Assembly (NCBI GenBank): GCA_004299235.1
Contig: SCQL01000002.1
Coordinates: forward strand, 124,001-188,000
Reading direction: 5' to 3'
Origin: a bacterium
Lineage (GTDB): Bacteria > Chloroflexota > Dormibacteria > Dormibacterales > Dormibacteraceae
Length of the DNA: 64,000 nucleotides
A program made the translations under genes and the position numbers. The notes beneath the pieces were generated by a model that saw nothing but the letters and a program-made list of their open reading frames with translations, was not told the origin of the DNA and ran no database searches. Shown here in pieces: positions 15,838 to 28,748 of the stretch. Positions within the stretch are counted from its first letter, which is position 1; each line of letters opens with the position of its first letter.

Positions 15838-16566
15838 ATGAGCTCGCCTCACGAGCGCCGGCGGACGCACCACATAGCGACGGTGGCCGTTCTGGCGGAC
15901 CCCGTGCGCCGCTCCCTCTACGAGTTCGCGCTCTCCCGGGAGCCGGGAGACGTCTCGCGCGATCAGGCCGCCGAAGCGCTCGGCATCAGGCGAGGTCTCG
16001 CCGCCTTCCACCTGGACAAGCTGGTCGAGGCCGGGCTCATGCGGACCGAGTACCGGCGTCCGTCCGGCGTGGGCGGCCCCGGCGCGGGGCGACCGACCAA
16101 GTTTTACCGTCGCAGCCACGAGCCGATCGAGGTCAGCCTTCCCCAGCGCCGGTACGACCTGATGGGCAGGTTCCTCGCCGATGCGGTGACTGACGGCCGC
16201 GCCCCCGGTGCGCGGCGCGCACAGGTGGCTGCGCAGGGGTACGGGCGAGAGCTGGGTGCCATCGCTCGCGGCCGAGGCGGCGCACGGCCGTCGGCGGGCC
16301 GGTTGATCGCCGAAGCGTTGGCCGTGCTGGCCGAACACGGGTTTGAGCCGGTTCGCCAAGGGCGTCACAGGATCATCCTTCGCAATTGCCCGTTCCACGC
16401 ACTGGCCGTCGATTACAACGACACCGTCTGCGAGGTCAACCTCGCTATGCATCGGGGTGTGGTCGAGAGCCTGGGGGCCGGTTCACTGCGAGCCGAGCGC
16501 GAACCGTCACCCGGCCGTTGCTGCGTCGCCTACCGAACCGTGAAGGTGGGTTCGCGCGGTGAGTGA
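15838..16566 (+). CDS. SufR/ArsR-like winged-helix regulator with cysteine-rich C-terminus
   Basis: 242 residues from ATG 15838. An N-terminal winged helix (VLADPVRRSLYEFALSREPG, then QAAEALGIRRGLAAFHLDKL) is followed by a C-terminal domain with Cys184 (RNCPFHAL), Cys198 and a CysCys pair at 228-229, the arrangement of COG2345 regulators such as the iron-sulfur repressor SufR. It may bind a cluster or metal. The frame is open to a GTG at 15769, but GGAGG there is too close to it and the segment before residue 1 looks non-coding. No ribosome site stands before the ATG, so the message may be nearly leaderless. Confidence 0.72.
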   Translation: MSSPHERRRTHHIATVAVLADPVRRSLYEFALSREPGDVSRDQAAEALGIRRGLAAFHLDKLVEAGLMRTEYRRPSGVGGPGAGRPTKFYRRSHEPIEVSLPQRRYDLMGRFLADAVTDGRAPGARRAQVAAQGYGRELGAIARGRGGARPSAGRLIAEALAVLAEHGFEPVRQGRHRIILRNCPFHALAVDYNDTVCEVNLAMHRGVVESLGAGSLRAEREPSPGRCCVAYRTVKVGSRGE

Positions 16567-16642
16567 GGAGTTCGGGTCCTTGCCCTCTTGCTCTCCGCCC
16601 TCCTTCTTGTGATGATGCTGGGTGAGGTGGAGTCGAACCCGA

Positions 16643-17221
16643 ATGACTGATTGGGGTCTGAGGCATGCGGCCGAGAGGACGACCGGACGGATCGACTTCG
16701 GCCGGTCCACTCCCGAGCAGGTGCCGGTCTTCATGACGATCATGCGGATCCTTCATTCGGAACCTCTCGCGTCGGCGTTCGTACGGCTGCTGACCAAGCG
16801 CCTGGGAGACGACGACTATGTGCAGCTCGCCCATTTCTTCGAGGAGCTGGGCGTGCTGGCCCTGCACCGTCATATCGCCGAGGAGCTGCTGTTCGACGCG
16901 CTGGCGCTCGACATGTACTGGGACGAGTTGCGTGAGGACGTCATCCGCAAGCGAATCGAGACCGGCAATGACAAGTTCTGCGAGAACTTCGAGATCGCGG
17001 CCGATCGGGCGCGTGAGTATCGCCACACATTTCCCTCCAAGCTCCGCTGGGAGAAGCAGCAGAGGCCTGGCGATGACGAGCCGCCCGACGAAGGCGGTCT
17101 TGGCGATCGCCGGCCCGGCTTCGATCCAGGCGGCTCGCCGTTCGATCCGCAGCCGGGTCCGGCAACAGCGTCGGGACGAGATCCCAGCGCCAAGCTGATC
17201 GGTGGTGAAGCGGCCGGGTGA
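16643..17221 (+). CDS. Uncharacterised helical protein with proline-rich tail
   Basis: 192 residues from ATG 16643. The first 130 residues look like a compact helical domain (VFMTIMRILHSEPLASAFVR and HFFEELGVLALHRHIAEELL, ending near FPSKLRWEK), somewhat like DUF4760-type proteins found next to membranes. The last 55 residues are acidic and rich in Pro, Gly and Asp, likely disordered. GGTGAGGTGG 12 bases upstream may be the ribosome site. It follows the SufR-like regulator by 76 bases and is convergent with the beta-glucosidase. I cannot assign a function. Confidence 0.55.
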   Translation: MTDWGLRHAAERTTGRIDFGRSTPEQVPVFMTIMRILHSEPLASAFVRLLTKRLGDDDYVQLAHFFEELGVLALHRHIAEELLFDALALDMYWDELREDVIRKRIETGNDKFCENFEIAADRAREYRHTFPSKLRWEKQQRPGDDEPPDEGGLGDRRPGFDPGGSPFDPQPGPATASGRDPSAKLIGGEAAG

Positions 17222-17266
17222 GCTGACCGCCGCGGAGCAGTCTGAACGTCCATCCCGGGGGAAGCG

Positions 17267-18484
17267 CTAGCGGTTGCGCACCGACTTCGCGTACTCCCCG
17301 AGCCAGGCGGCGCTTGGTTTGGGATGGCGGGCGAATGTCCTGCGATCCACCGCGACCAGACCGAAGGTCGGCGCGTAGCCGAAGGCCCACTCGAAGTTGT
17401 CGAGGAGGGACGAGTAGAGATAGCCGCGCACGTCGATGCCTTCCGCAAGGCAGGCCTGCACCTCGCGCAGGGCGGCCGTCATGTAGGCCACCCGCTTCTC
17501 GTCGATCGCGGTGGCGATGCCACTCTCGGTGACCAGGATCGGAATCCCGCCGCAGCTCTTCCACGCACGCCGGATCGCCGCGCCCAGCGCCGGCGGGTAG
17601 GGCTCGTATCCCATCTGCGTCGTCTGCTCGGTCTCGGTGATCTCGCGTGTCGTGTCGCTCCAATCGTGGCCGGGGCTGCGCGGACCTTCCGGCCCGATGC
17701 GAAACCGCGTGTAGGTCTGGACCCCGATGAAGTCATCCTTGCGTGCCAGCTCGAAAAACCAGTCGTTGACGCGCGACTCGAGCTCCAACGATGTGTCCCC
17801 GGGCGCCGCGCCATCCTCGTACTGGAGGTCGGGGAGGGCGAGGGTCACACCCACCGGGATCCGGGCTCGCGAACGGATCGCCGCCGCCCCCAGGCGGTGT
17901 GCCTCGAGCAGGTGATCGACCGCGCGCTGGGCGCCGTCCCGGTCGTCGGTGTGCCCTGGCGGGTTGATGCCCAGCATGTATCCGCTCGAGCCCAGCCCCT
18001 GCGGCTCGTTGATCGTGCAGGCATACCCGATGAGGTCCCCGAGCGCCTGCGCCGCGCGGTCGCAATAGCGCTCGAAGAGCGATGGAAAGCGGTCGGAGGC
18101 GAAACCGCCCAGGTCGTGCAGCCATTTCGGCAGCGTGACGTGGTGAAACGTGACGATCGGGACGACGCGATGCTCGTGGCAAGCCTCCAGGACGCGACGG
18201 TAGTGGTCGAGCGTCGCTTGCGAGAACTCACCTTCGGCCGGTTCGATGCGCGCCCATTCGATGCCGAACCGGAACGTGTTCAGACCGAGCCCGTCCAGCA
18301 GGGCGATATCCTCGCCATAGCGGTGATAGAAATCGCAGGCGTCTCCGGACGGTTCGCGGCACGGCGTCGATTCGATGTGCTCCCACCACCACCAGTCGCT
18401 GTTGGTGTTGCCGCCCTCGACCTGGTGCGCCGACACCGAGGCGCCGACGAGAAAGCCGTTTGGCAACGTGGTCGTGTCGCTCAT
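17267..18484 (-). CDS. Family 1 glycoside hydrolase (beta-glucosidase)
   Basis: 405 residues with the GH1 signatures: the opening NGFLVGASVSAHQVEGG, TFHHVTLPKWLHDLGGF, the acid/base glutamate in TINEP (near residue 160) and the nucleophile glutamate in VTESG (near 320). No signal peptide is seen, so it acts on imported disaccharides in the cytoplasm. It is slightly shorter than the family average (about 440-450). Neighbouring genes also concern glucose polymers, which makes a beta-glucosidase or trehalose-related sugar cycle plausible; beta-galactosidase or fucosidase activity is not excluded. Confidence 0.88.
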   Translation of the reverse strand: MSDTTTLPNGFLVGASVSAHQVEGGNTNSDWWWWEHIESTPCREPSGDACDFYHRYGEDIALLDGLGLNTFRFGIEWARIEPAEGEFSQATLDHYRRVLEACHEHRVVPIVTFHHVTLPKWLHDLGGFASDRFPSLFERYCDRAAQALGDLIGYACTINEPQGLGSSGYMLGINPPGHTDDRDGAQRAVDHLLEAHRLGAAAIRSRARIPVGVTLALPDLQYEDGAAPGDTSLELESRVNDWFFELARKDDFIGVQTYTRFRIGPEGPRSPGHDWSDTTREITETEQTTQMGYEPYPPALGAAIRRAWKSCGGIPILVTESGIATAIDEKRVAYMTAALREVQACLAEGIDVRGYLYSSLLDNFEWAFGYAPTFGLVAVDRRTFARHPKPSAAWLGEYAKSVRNR

Positions 18485-18573
18485 CCCGGGCAGTGTTCCA
18501 CAGGCGGGGCTTGCCGCGTGGCCGGCGACCGCAGCTGGCGGCGGCGCCGCCGCTCGATCCGGCCGCCGGTCAA

Positions 18574-19152
18574 GTGATCGGGATCATCTTCGGGCCGCCC
18601 GGCAGCGGCAAGGGGACGCAGGCGACGCGCATCCAGTCCGAGTTCCGGCTCACGCACCTGTCGACCGGCGAGATCCTTCGGGCCGAGGTCGCCAAGGGCA
18701 GCGACATCGGCCGGGAGGTGGGCCGGATCATGGCCGCCGGCGCGCTGGTGCCCGATGACCTGATCGTCGGCATCGTCCGCGGCCGACTGCCAGGGTCCGA
18801 GGCCGGCGCCGGCGTGCTCCTCGACGGCTTCCCCAGGACGGTCGAGCAGGCCAGGGCGCTGGACGCGATGCTCTCGGCCGAGGGCCGCCCCGGGGTGGAC
18901 CTTGTGATCTTCCTGGACGTTCCCGAGCGAGTGCTGGTCGAGCGTCTGCTGCATCGGGCCGCGGTTGAGGGCCGGGCCGATGACACGCGAGAGGCGATCA
19001 CGGGGCGCATGCACGAATACAGGACCGTCACGGCGGCGGTCCTGGATCACTATCGCGAGGACGGAGTTCGCGTGGCGGAGATCGACGGGGTCGGCGAGGT
19101 GGGGGAGGTGTTCAACCGCATCCGAGCGGCCATCCGGTCTTCCCGCCGGTAG
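18574..19152 (+). CDS. adk: Adenylate kinase, short form without LID domain
   Basis: 192 residues from GTG 18574, chosen because the P-loop GPPGSGKGTQ then sits at residues 7-16 as usual; the frame is open upstream but there it crosses the GH1 start. STGEILR and GFPRTVEQA are the AMP-binding segments. Where long adenylate kinases carry a zinc-finger-like LID, this protein goes straight from LLHRAAVEG to RADDTREAI, so it is the short type. A second, ribosomal-operon adk may exist elsewhere in the genome, which would make this one accessory. Confidence 0.85.
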   Translation: MIGIIFGPPGSGKGTQATRIQSEFRLTHLSTGEILRAEVAKGSDIGREVGRIMAAGALVPDDLIVGIVRGRLPGSEAGAGVLLDGFPRTVEQARALDAMLSAEGRPGVDLVIFLDVPERVLVERLLHRAAVEGRADDTREAITGRMHEYRTVTAAVLDHYREDGVRVAEIDGVGEVGEVFNRIRAAIRSSRR

Positions 19153-19233
19153 CCGGCCTATATTTCGCTGGGAGCGTGCGGTACGGCCAGAAAAGCGCGC
19201 GAGTCAGACGGCGGCCAGGCGATTAGGACCACG

Positions 19234-21240
19234 GTGAAAGGCGAGCGCGCCCGCACCAGGCCCGGTGTGGACGCCGACGGCCGGGCTGATCGCGAGGTCG
19301 GGCCCCGCGCCGCGGCGTCGCGCATCGCCAGCGCCTTCCCGCCCATCGGCGACTACGCCTTCCTGTCCGACTGCGAGGTCAATGCGCTGGTCGCGCCGAG
19401 CGGTCGGGTGGAGTGGATGTGCCTGCCGCGTCCCGACAGTCCGAGCGTGTTCGCGGCCATCCTGGATCGCGCCGCGGGCAGCTTCCGCTTCGGCCCGACC
19501 GGAGTCCAGGTGCCCGCCGGGCGCCGCTACCTGCCCGGCACCCTGGTCCTGGAAACGACCTGGAGGACGCGGACCGGCTGGCTCATCGTCCGAGACGCAC
19601 TCTGCATCGGTCCCTGGTATCACAGCCAGCGGCGGTCGGGCACGCACCGGCGGCCGCCGACCGACCAGGAGGCGGAGCACATCCTGCTGCGAACGGCGCG
19701 GTGCCTGGTCGGCGAGGTCGAGCTGGGCATTGACTGCCACCCGGTGTTCGCCTATGGGCGGACGGCCGCCAGGTGGGAGTACTCGGGCCCTGGTTACGGC
19801 GAGGCGATCGCGACCGGTGGCGAGTCCGACGTGCCGCTGCGCCTCGTCACCGACCTCAGGGTTGGATTCGAAGGCCCCGGCGCGCATGCGACGAAGACCC
19901 TGCGCCAGGGTGATCGCGCTTACGCCGCCATCGCCTGGCCGCGCTCGCAGCACTCCACGACCAAGGAGTTCTGGGCCGAGCACCCGCCGCCGGCCGACCT
20001 GGACGAGGCCTTCCACCGGATCGAGAGGACCGCCGACTTCTGGCGTGAGTGGATCAACCACGGCGAGTTTCCCGAGCACCCATGGCAGAGCTACCTCCAG
20101 CGCAGCGCGCTGACTCTCAAAGGGCTGACGTACAGCCCGACCGGGGCGCTGCTGGCGGCGCCGACGACCTCGCTCCCCGAAACCATCGGCGGTGAGCGCA
20201 ACTGGGACTATCGGTACACGTGGATCCGCGACGGGACCTTCATGCTGTGGGGTCTGTACACGCTGGGCTTCGCGCGCGAGGCCAACGATTTCTTCTACTT
20301 CATCGCCGACGTGGCCGCCGGCAAGAAGGATCTCCAGATCATGTACGGCATCGGCGGCGAGCACGAGCTGGCCGAGAAGACGCTCGACCACCTGAGCGGG
20401 TATGACGGGTCGCGGCCGGTGCGCATCGGCAACGCCGCGTTCCAGCAGGTGCAACACGATGTGTGGGGCGCGGTGCTCGACTCGGTGTACCTGCACACCA
20501 AGTCGAGGGATTACCTGCCGGAAGCGGTCTGGCCCATCCTCAAGCACTCGGTCGAGTGCGCCATCGGCAACTGGAAGAAGCCGGATCATGGGATTTGGGA
20601 GATGCGCGGCCGGCCGCAGCACTTCACGTCCTCGAAGCTGATGTGCTGGGTCTCGGCCGATCGCGGAGCGCGGCTGGCGGAGCTTCACGGAGACCTCGAC
20701 CTGGCGGAGCGCTGGCAGGCTGCGGCGGATGAGATCAAGTCGGACATCTGCGAGCACGGCGTCGACTCACGCGGCGTCTTCGTCCAGCGCTACGGCTCGA
20801 AGGCGCTCGACGCGTCCGTGCTCCTGATCCCGCTCGTGCGCTTCCTCCCGCCGGACGATCCGCGCGTCAAGGCGACGGTGCTGGCCATCGCCGGCGAGCT
20901 GACCGTCGACGGGATGGTCCTCCGCTATCGCCCGGAGGAAACCGACGAGGGCCTCTCAGGCGAGGAGGGCACGTTCACCATGTGCTCGTTCTGGCTCGTG
21001 TCCGCGTTGTGCGAGATCGGTGAGCTGGAGCGGGCGCGGCAGCTTTGCGAGAAGCTGCTCTCATATTCGAGCCCGCTGCAGCTCTACGCAGAAGAGATCG
21101 ACCCCCGCAGCGGCAGGCATCTCGGCAACTTCCCGCAGGCCTTCTCACACCTGGCGCTGATCAATGCCGTCATGCACGTGATCCACTGCGAGACGGGAAC
21201 GCCTCACATTTTCGGGGGCGTGCCCTCCCCCCAACCCTGA
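19234..21240 (+). CDS. Family 15 glycoside hydrolase (trehalase or glucoamylase-like)
   Basis: 668 residues. The N-terminal IGDYAFLSDCEVNALVAPSG and RPDSPSVFAAILDR are typical of actinobacterial GH15 proteins, some of which are trehalases. The catalytic barrel has RYTWIRDGTFMLW, the presumed acid glutamate in GIWEMRG (near residue 456) and the base in YAEEIDPRSG (near 620), followed by GNFPQAFSHLALI. No signal peptide. It is convergent with the glgE-treS-glgB operon, so it may hydrolyse trehalose or glucan made there. About 30 extra basic residues precede the conserved region, so the true start could be later than the GTG used here. Confidence 0.85.
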   Translation: MKGERARTRPGVDADGRADREVGPRAAASRIASAFPPIGDYAFLSDCEVNALVAPSGRVEWMCLPRPDSPSVFAAILDRAAGSFRFGPTGVQVPAGRRYLPGTLVLETTWRTRTGWLIVRDALCIGPWYHSQRRSGTHRRPPTDQEAEHILLRTARCLVGEVELGIDCHPVFAYGRTAARWEYSGPGYGEAIATGGESDVPLRLVTDLRVGFEGPGAHATKTLRQGDRAYAAIAWPRSQHSTTKEFWAEHPPPADLDEAFHRIERTADFWREWINHGEFPEHPWQSYLQRSALTLKGLTYSPTGALLAAPTTSLPETIGGERNWDYRYTWIRDGTFMLWGLYTLGFAREANDFFYFIADVAAGKKDLQIMYGIGGEHELAEKTLDHLSGYDGSRPVRIGNAAFQQVQHDVWGAVLDSVYLHTKSRDYLPEAVWPILKHSVECAIGNWKKPDHGIWEMRGRPQHFTSSKLMCWVSADRGARLAELHGDLDLAERWQAAADEIKSDICEHGVDSRGVFVQRYGSKALDASVLLIPLVRFLPPDDPRVKATVLAIAGELTVDGMVLRYRPEETDEGLSGEEGTFTMCSFWLVSALCEIGELERARQLCEKLLSYSSPLQLYAEEIDPRSGRHLGNFPQAFSHLALINAVMHVIHCETGTPHIFGGVPSPQP

Positions 21241-21306
21241 CCGCCTCGCCCCCGAGTTCGAGGGGGAGTGGGGATGCCGGGTTCCCTTCGCCGGGGCGGG
21301 ATCCTG

Positions 21307-23210
21307 TTACGCGCCCGGCTCCGCCTCCGGTTTCAGGAACAAGGCGGCCAGCGGTGGGAGTGTGAGCGTGATGCTGTGACGCTGCCCGTGCACGCTGATC
21401 GGGGCCGCTTCGACCCCTCCGAGGTTGCCTTGCCCGCTGCCGCCGTAGATCGGGGCGTCGCTGTTCAGCAGCTCGCGCCAGCGCCCACCCCGGGGGATCC
21501 CGATCTGGTAGTTGTGGCGCGGCACGGGAGTGAAATTGAAAACGCCGACCACCACGTCGTTGGGCGAGCGGCCGCGGCGCATCAGGCTGACCACGCTCTG
21601 GTCGGCGTCGGTGCAGTCGATCCACGCGAAACCGCCCGGCTCGAAGTCCAACTCGTGCAGCGCCTTCTCCTCGCGCAGGACCCGGTTCAGGTCACCCGTC
21701 CACAGCCGCAGGCCGCCGTGGAGTGGTTGGTCGAGCAGGTGCCAGTCCAGGCTCTGGTCGTGGTCCCACTCGCGCCACTGCCCGAACTCGGCGCCCATGA
21801 AGAGGAGCTTCTTGCCGGGCTGCGCGTACATGTAGGCGAGCAGCAGACGCAGATTGGCGAATTTCTGCCAGTCGTCGCCGGGCATCTTCGAGATCAGCGA
21901 TCCCTTGCCGTGGACGACCTCGTCGTGCGACAGCGGCAGCATGTAGTTCTCGCTGAACGCATAGAGCATCCGGAACGTGAGCTCCTGCTGGTGGAACTTG
22001 CGGTGGATCGGCTCCTGGGACAGGTAGCCGAGGGTGTCGTGCATCCAGCCCATGTCCCACTTCATGCCGAAACCCAGGCCGCCCAGATAGGTGGGCCTTG
22101 ACACCAGCGGCCACGAGGTCGATTCCTCCGCGATCGTCTGCACGTCCGGCTGCTCTTTGTAGACCTCGATGTTGAAGCGGCGCAGGAAATCCACCGCCTC
22201 CAGGTTTTCGTTGCCGCCGAACATGTTGGGAATCCATTCGCCCGCCTTGCGCGAGTAGTCGAGGTAGAGCATCGACGCGACCGCGTCGACGCGCAGGCCG
22301 TCGGCGTGATAGCGGTCCAGCCAGCACAGCGCGCTGCTCAGCAGGAAGCCGCGCACCTCGTTGCGACCATAGTTGAAGATCGAGCTGCCCCAGTCCGGGT
22401 GCACGCCGAGGCGTGGGTCCGCGTGCTCGAAGAGGTGGGTTCCGTCGAAGTTCTGGAGACCGAACTCGTCCGATGGAAAGTGTGAGGGGACCCAGTCGAG
22501 GATCACCCCGATTCCGTTCTGGTGCAGGTAGTCGACCAGGAACATGAAGTCCTGCGGCGTGCCGTACCGGCTGCTCGGGGCGAAGTAGCCCGTCACCTGG
22601 TATCCCCAAGAGCCATAGAACGGGTGCTCCATCACCGGCATGAACTCCACGTGAGTGAAGCCCATGCGGCTCACGTAGTCGGCAAGACGCGGTGCGAGCT
22701 CGCGGTAGGAAAGGGAGCGATTCTGCTCCTCGGGGACGCGCATCCACGAGCCGAGGTGCAGCTCGTACACCGCCCAGGGCGCCGACCGCGCGTTCGTCAC
22801 GTGCCGGTTGGCCATCCAGCCTTCGTCGCCCCACCGATAGCCGAGGTCCCACACCACCGACGCCTGTCTCGGCGGCGGCTCGGCGAAGGCGGCGAACGGG
22901 TCTGCCTTGTCGGCGCCCGCGCGGGTCACGCGGGAGTGGACGTAGTACTTGTACAGCGCCCCATGACGCACGCCGGGGATGAAGCCCTCCCAGATCCCCG
23001 ACTGTTCCCGTGGGTACAGGCCGTTCGCCGACTTGTCCCAGCCGTTGAAGTCGCCGATCACGCTCACCGAATCGGCGTTGGGCGCCCACACGGCGAAAAA
23101 CGTCCCCTCGGGGTCATTCGACACATGGGCTCCCAACTTATCGAAGAGGTGGCTGTGCGTGCCCTCATTGAAAAGGTGGAGGTCGAACGGGCTGAGCAGC
23201 GACCGCGCGA

Positions 23211-23214
<4 letters not shown>
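21307..23214 (-). CDS. glgB: 1,4-alpha-glucan branching enzyme
   Basis: 635 residues from ATG 23214, which overlaps the treS/maltokinase stop (ATGA). Begins with a carbohydrate-binding segment (FAVWAPNADSVSVIGDFNGW), then the GH13 barrel with the nucleophile in LRVDAVASMLYLDY (near residue 312), the acid/base in IAEESTSWP and LSHDEVVHGKGSL. It introduces alpha-1,6 branches into the linear glucan made by GlgE. Last gene of the three-gene leftward operon. The 5' frame extends upstream but only within treS. Confidence 0.93.
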
Positions 23215-26590
<3,376 letters not shown>

Positions 26591-26594
<4 letters not shown>

Positions 26595-28660
26595 AGGAAG
26601 TACTCGAAGTCGTGTTCGCTGCGAAGGCTGCGCCGGAACCGAAAGATCTGCGCGGGCGCCGCGTGCGGGTTGATCTCGACGTAGTTGCGCGGCCCGTTCC
26701 ACAGGTACCGCGCGCCACTGATCAGCTCGTGCGCCTGGTAGCCGCGATCGCGTTCGATGCCCAGCTCCTCGAGCGGCAGCGTGACCATGCCGGCCTGCGA
26801 GTGATGCGGGTCGACGTTGACCACCGTCAGCACGATGTCGGCAAGGTCCGATGTGCTCTTGGTGTATGCGAGCAGCTGATCGTTCTCGGTCGGGTGGAAC
26901 CGAAGCCCTCGATCGCTCTGCAGGGCGGGATTCTCACGCCGGATCTTGTTGACGAGGGTGACCAGCTCGCGCAGGCCGTCGGGGTGGTCGAGGTCCCAGC
27001 TGCGAATCTGGTACTTCTCCGAGTCGAGATATTCCTCGGAGCCGGCTTCCCTGGCGCGGCTCTCGCACAGCTCGAACGCGGGTCCGTAAATGCCGTAGCT
27101 CGCCCCCAGGGTGGCCGCCAGCACGAGGCGCGCGGCGAAGGCAGCACGGCCTCCGTGCTGCAGGTACTCCGTGAGGATGTCGGGCGTGTTCGGCCATAGG
27201 TTCGGTCGGAAGAAGTCACGAACCGGCGCCTGCGAGAGCTCGGTGAAGTACTGGGTCAGCTCCCAGGCCGTGTTGCGCCATGCGAAGTAGGTATACGACT
27301 GGCTGAAGCCGAGCTTGGCGAGCCGGTACATCACCTTGGGCCTCGTGAACGCTTCCGCCAGGAACACGGCGTCGGGTTGCCGGCGCTTGATCTCGGGGAT
27401 GAGCCATTCCCAGAAGGCGAACGGTTTGGTGTGCGGGTTGTCGACGCGGAAGATGCTGACGCCCTGCTCGCTCCAGAACAGCACGATCGAAAGCAGCTCA
27501 TCCCACAGCTCGCGCCAGCTCTCCGTCTCGAAATCGAAGGGCAGGATGTCCTGGTATTGCTTCGGCGGGTTCTCGGCGTGCTGGATGGAGCCGTCGGGCC
27601 GGTGCTTGAACCACTCCGGATGCTCGCGCGTGTACGGGTGGTCGGGTGAGCACTGAAACGCGATGTCGAGCGCCACGGCCAGCCCCTGCTCCCCGGCGGC
27701 TGTGACGAGGCGCCGGAAGTCGTCCAGTGTGCCGAGCCGGGGATCGACGGATTTGTGGCCGCCCTCTTCCGACCCGATCGCCCACGGGCTGCCCGGCTCG
27801 CCGGGCGCTGCTTCGACCGAGTTGTTGGCGCCCTTTCGATGGGTATGACCGATGGGGTGGACGGGCGGCAGGTAGAGGACGTCGAACCCCATCGCGGCGA
27901 TCTCGGGCAGGCGGCGCTCGACGTCGCGCAACGTGCCGTGCTGGCCACTCTCGCCGGCGGACCTCGGAAACAGCTCGTACCAGGCGCTGAACCGCGCCTT
28001 CTCGGGGTCGACCACGATCTCCAGCTCGCGGGGATACCGCACCGCCTGGCTCCTGTCGGCGTACAGCTCCATCAGGTGCGCCAGCTCATCGCCGAGAGCC
28101 GCCGCCGCGGCGGCGCGTCCCCGGCGCAGCGACGCGGCGAGCGCGAGGAGGCGTGCGGCATCCGTGCTGCCGCGGTTCGCGAGTGCGCCCGGCGCGCGCC
28201 GGGCCCGCGCGGCGGCCTCATCGACCAGGCGGGCGGCCACCTCGAGCTCCAGCGTGATGTCCTGGCCCGCCTCCACGCGCTTGGCGAACTGGCGACTCCA
28301 GGTCTCGAAGCGATCGACCCAGCCCTCGACCGTGTAGAGGTAGCGCCCAAGATCGGTCACCGTGAACTCGCCGCGCCAGCGGTCGTTGACGAGCGGGAGC
28401 ATCGGCTGCTCGGTCCACCCGGTCGAGGACTGGTGGCGGTATCGGAGAACGCACGTCAGCGCGTCGTGCCCGTCCGCGAACACGTCCGCCTCGACCGCCA
28501 CGCGCTCCCCCCGGGTGCGTTTGGCCGGGAACCGGCCGGAGTCGATCTCCGGTGTGACGGCATCGATCACCACCCGCCTCCGGCCGGCGAGCTGATCCGT
28601 GTTGATCGAGGGGAGGACCAGGGGGCGGTCCAGCCGCCTCCTCACCGGTGCGCGGGCCAC
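26591..28660 (-). CDS. glgE: Alpha-1,4-glucan:maltose-1-phosphate maltosyltransferase
   Basis: 689 residues. The N-terminal domain has RVVIDAVTPEIDSGRFPAKR, diagnostic of GlgE, and the GH13 barrel carries the nucleophile in IFRVDNPHTKPF (near residue 407) and the acid/base in LAEAFTRP (near 436). It extends cytosolic alpha-glucan from maltose 1-phosphate. First gene of the operon with treS/maltokinase and glgB, so the complete trehalose-to-glucan route is encoded here. GTG start with AGGA about 9 bases upstream. Divergent from the aldehyde dehydrogenase across an 88-base gap. Confidence 0.94.
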
Positions 28661-28687
28661 GGGTCAAATCCTGCCACATATGTCCGG

Positions 28688-28704
28688 CCGCCCCTTTGGG
28701 GCGG
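28688..28704. promoter_or_regulatory. GC hairpin in the glgE / aldehyde dehydrogenase divergent gap
   Basis: CCGCCCC-TTT-GGGGCGG is a perfect 7-base-pair inverted repeat in the middle of the 88-base gap between two divergent starts. It could be an operator or fold in one of the leaders. A possible -10 (TATGTT, 28728-28733) for the rightward gene lies just beyond it. Confidence 0.35.
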
Positions 28705-28748
28705 GCTGATGAGCCGAAAGCTGGATTTATGTTCTGATATGCGGCGCG

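Noticed and set aside
16630-16642. GAGTCGAACCCGA, the complement of a T-arm (TTCGACTC), suggesting a tRNA or tmRNA 3' end on the minus strand
   Set aside because: The flanking bases do not form a T-stem, there is no acceptor pairing or CCA-like end, and the region is the start of a plausible protein gene.
28706-28718. CTGATGAG followed by CGAAA, resembling the core of a hammerhead ribozyme
   Set aside because: The second conserved GAA box and the helices I and III are missing; the match is too short to mean more than chance.
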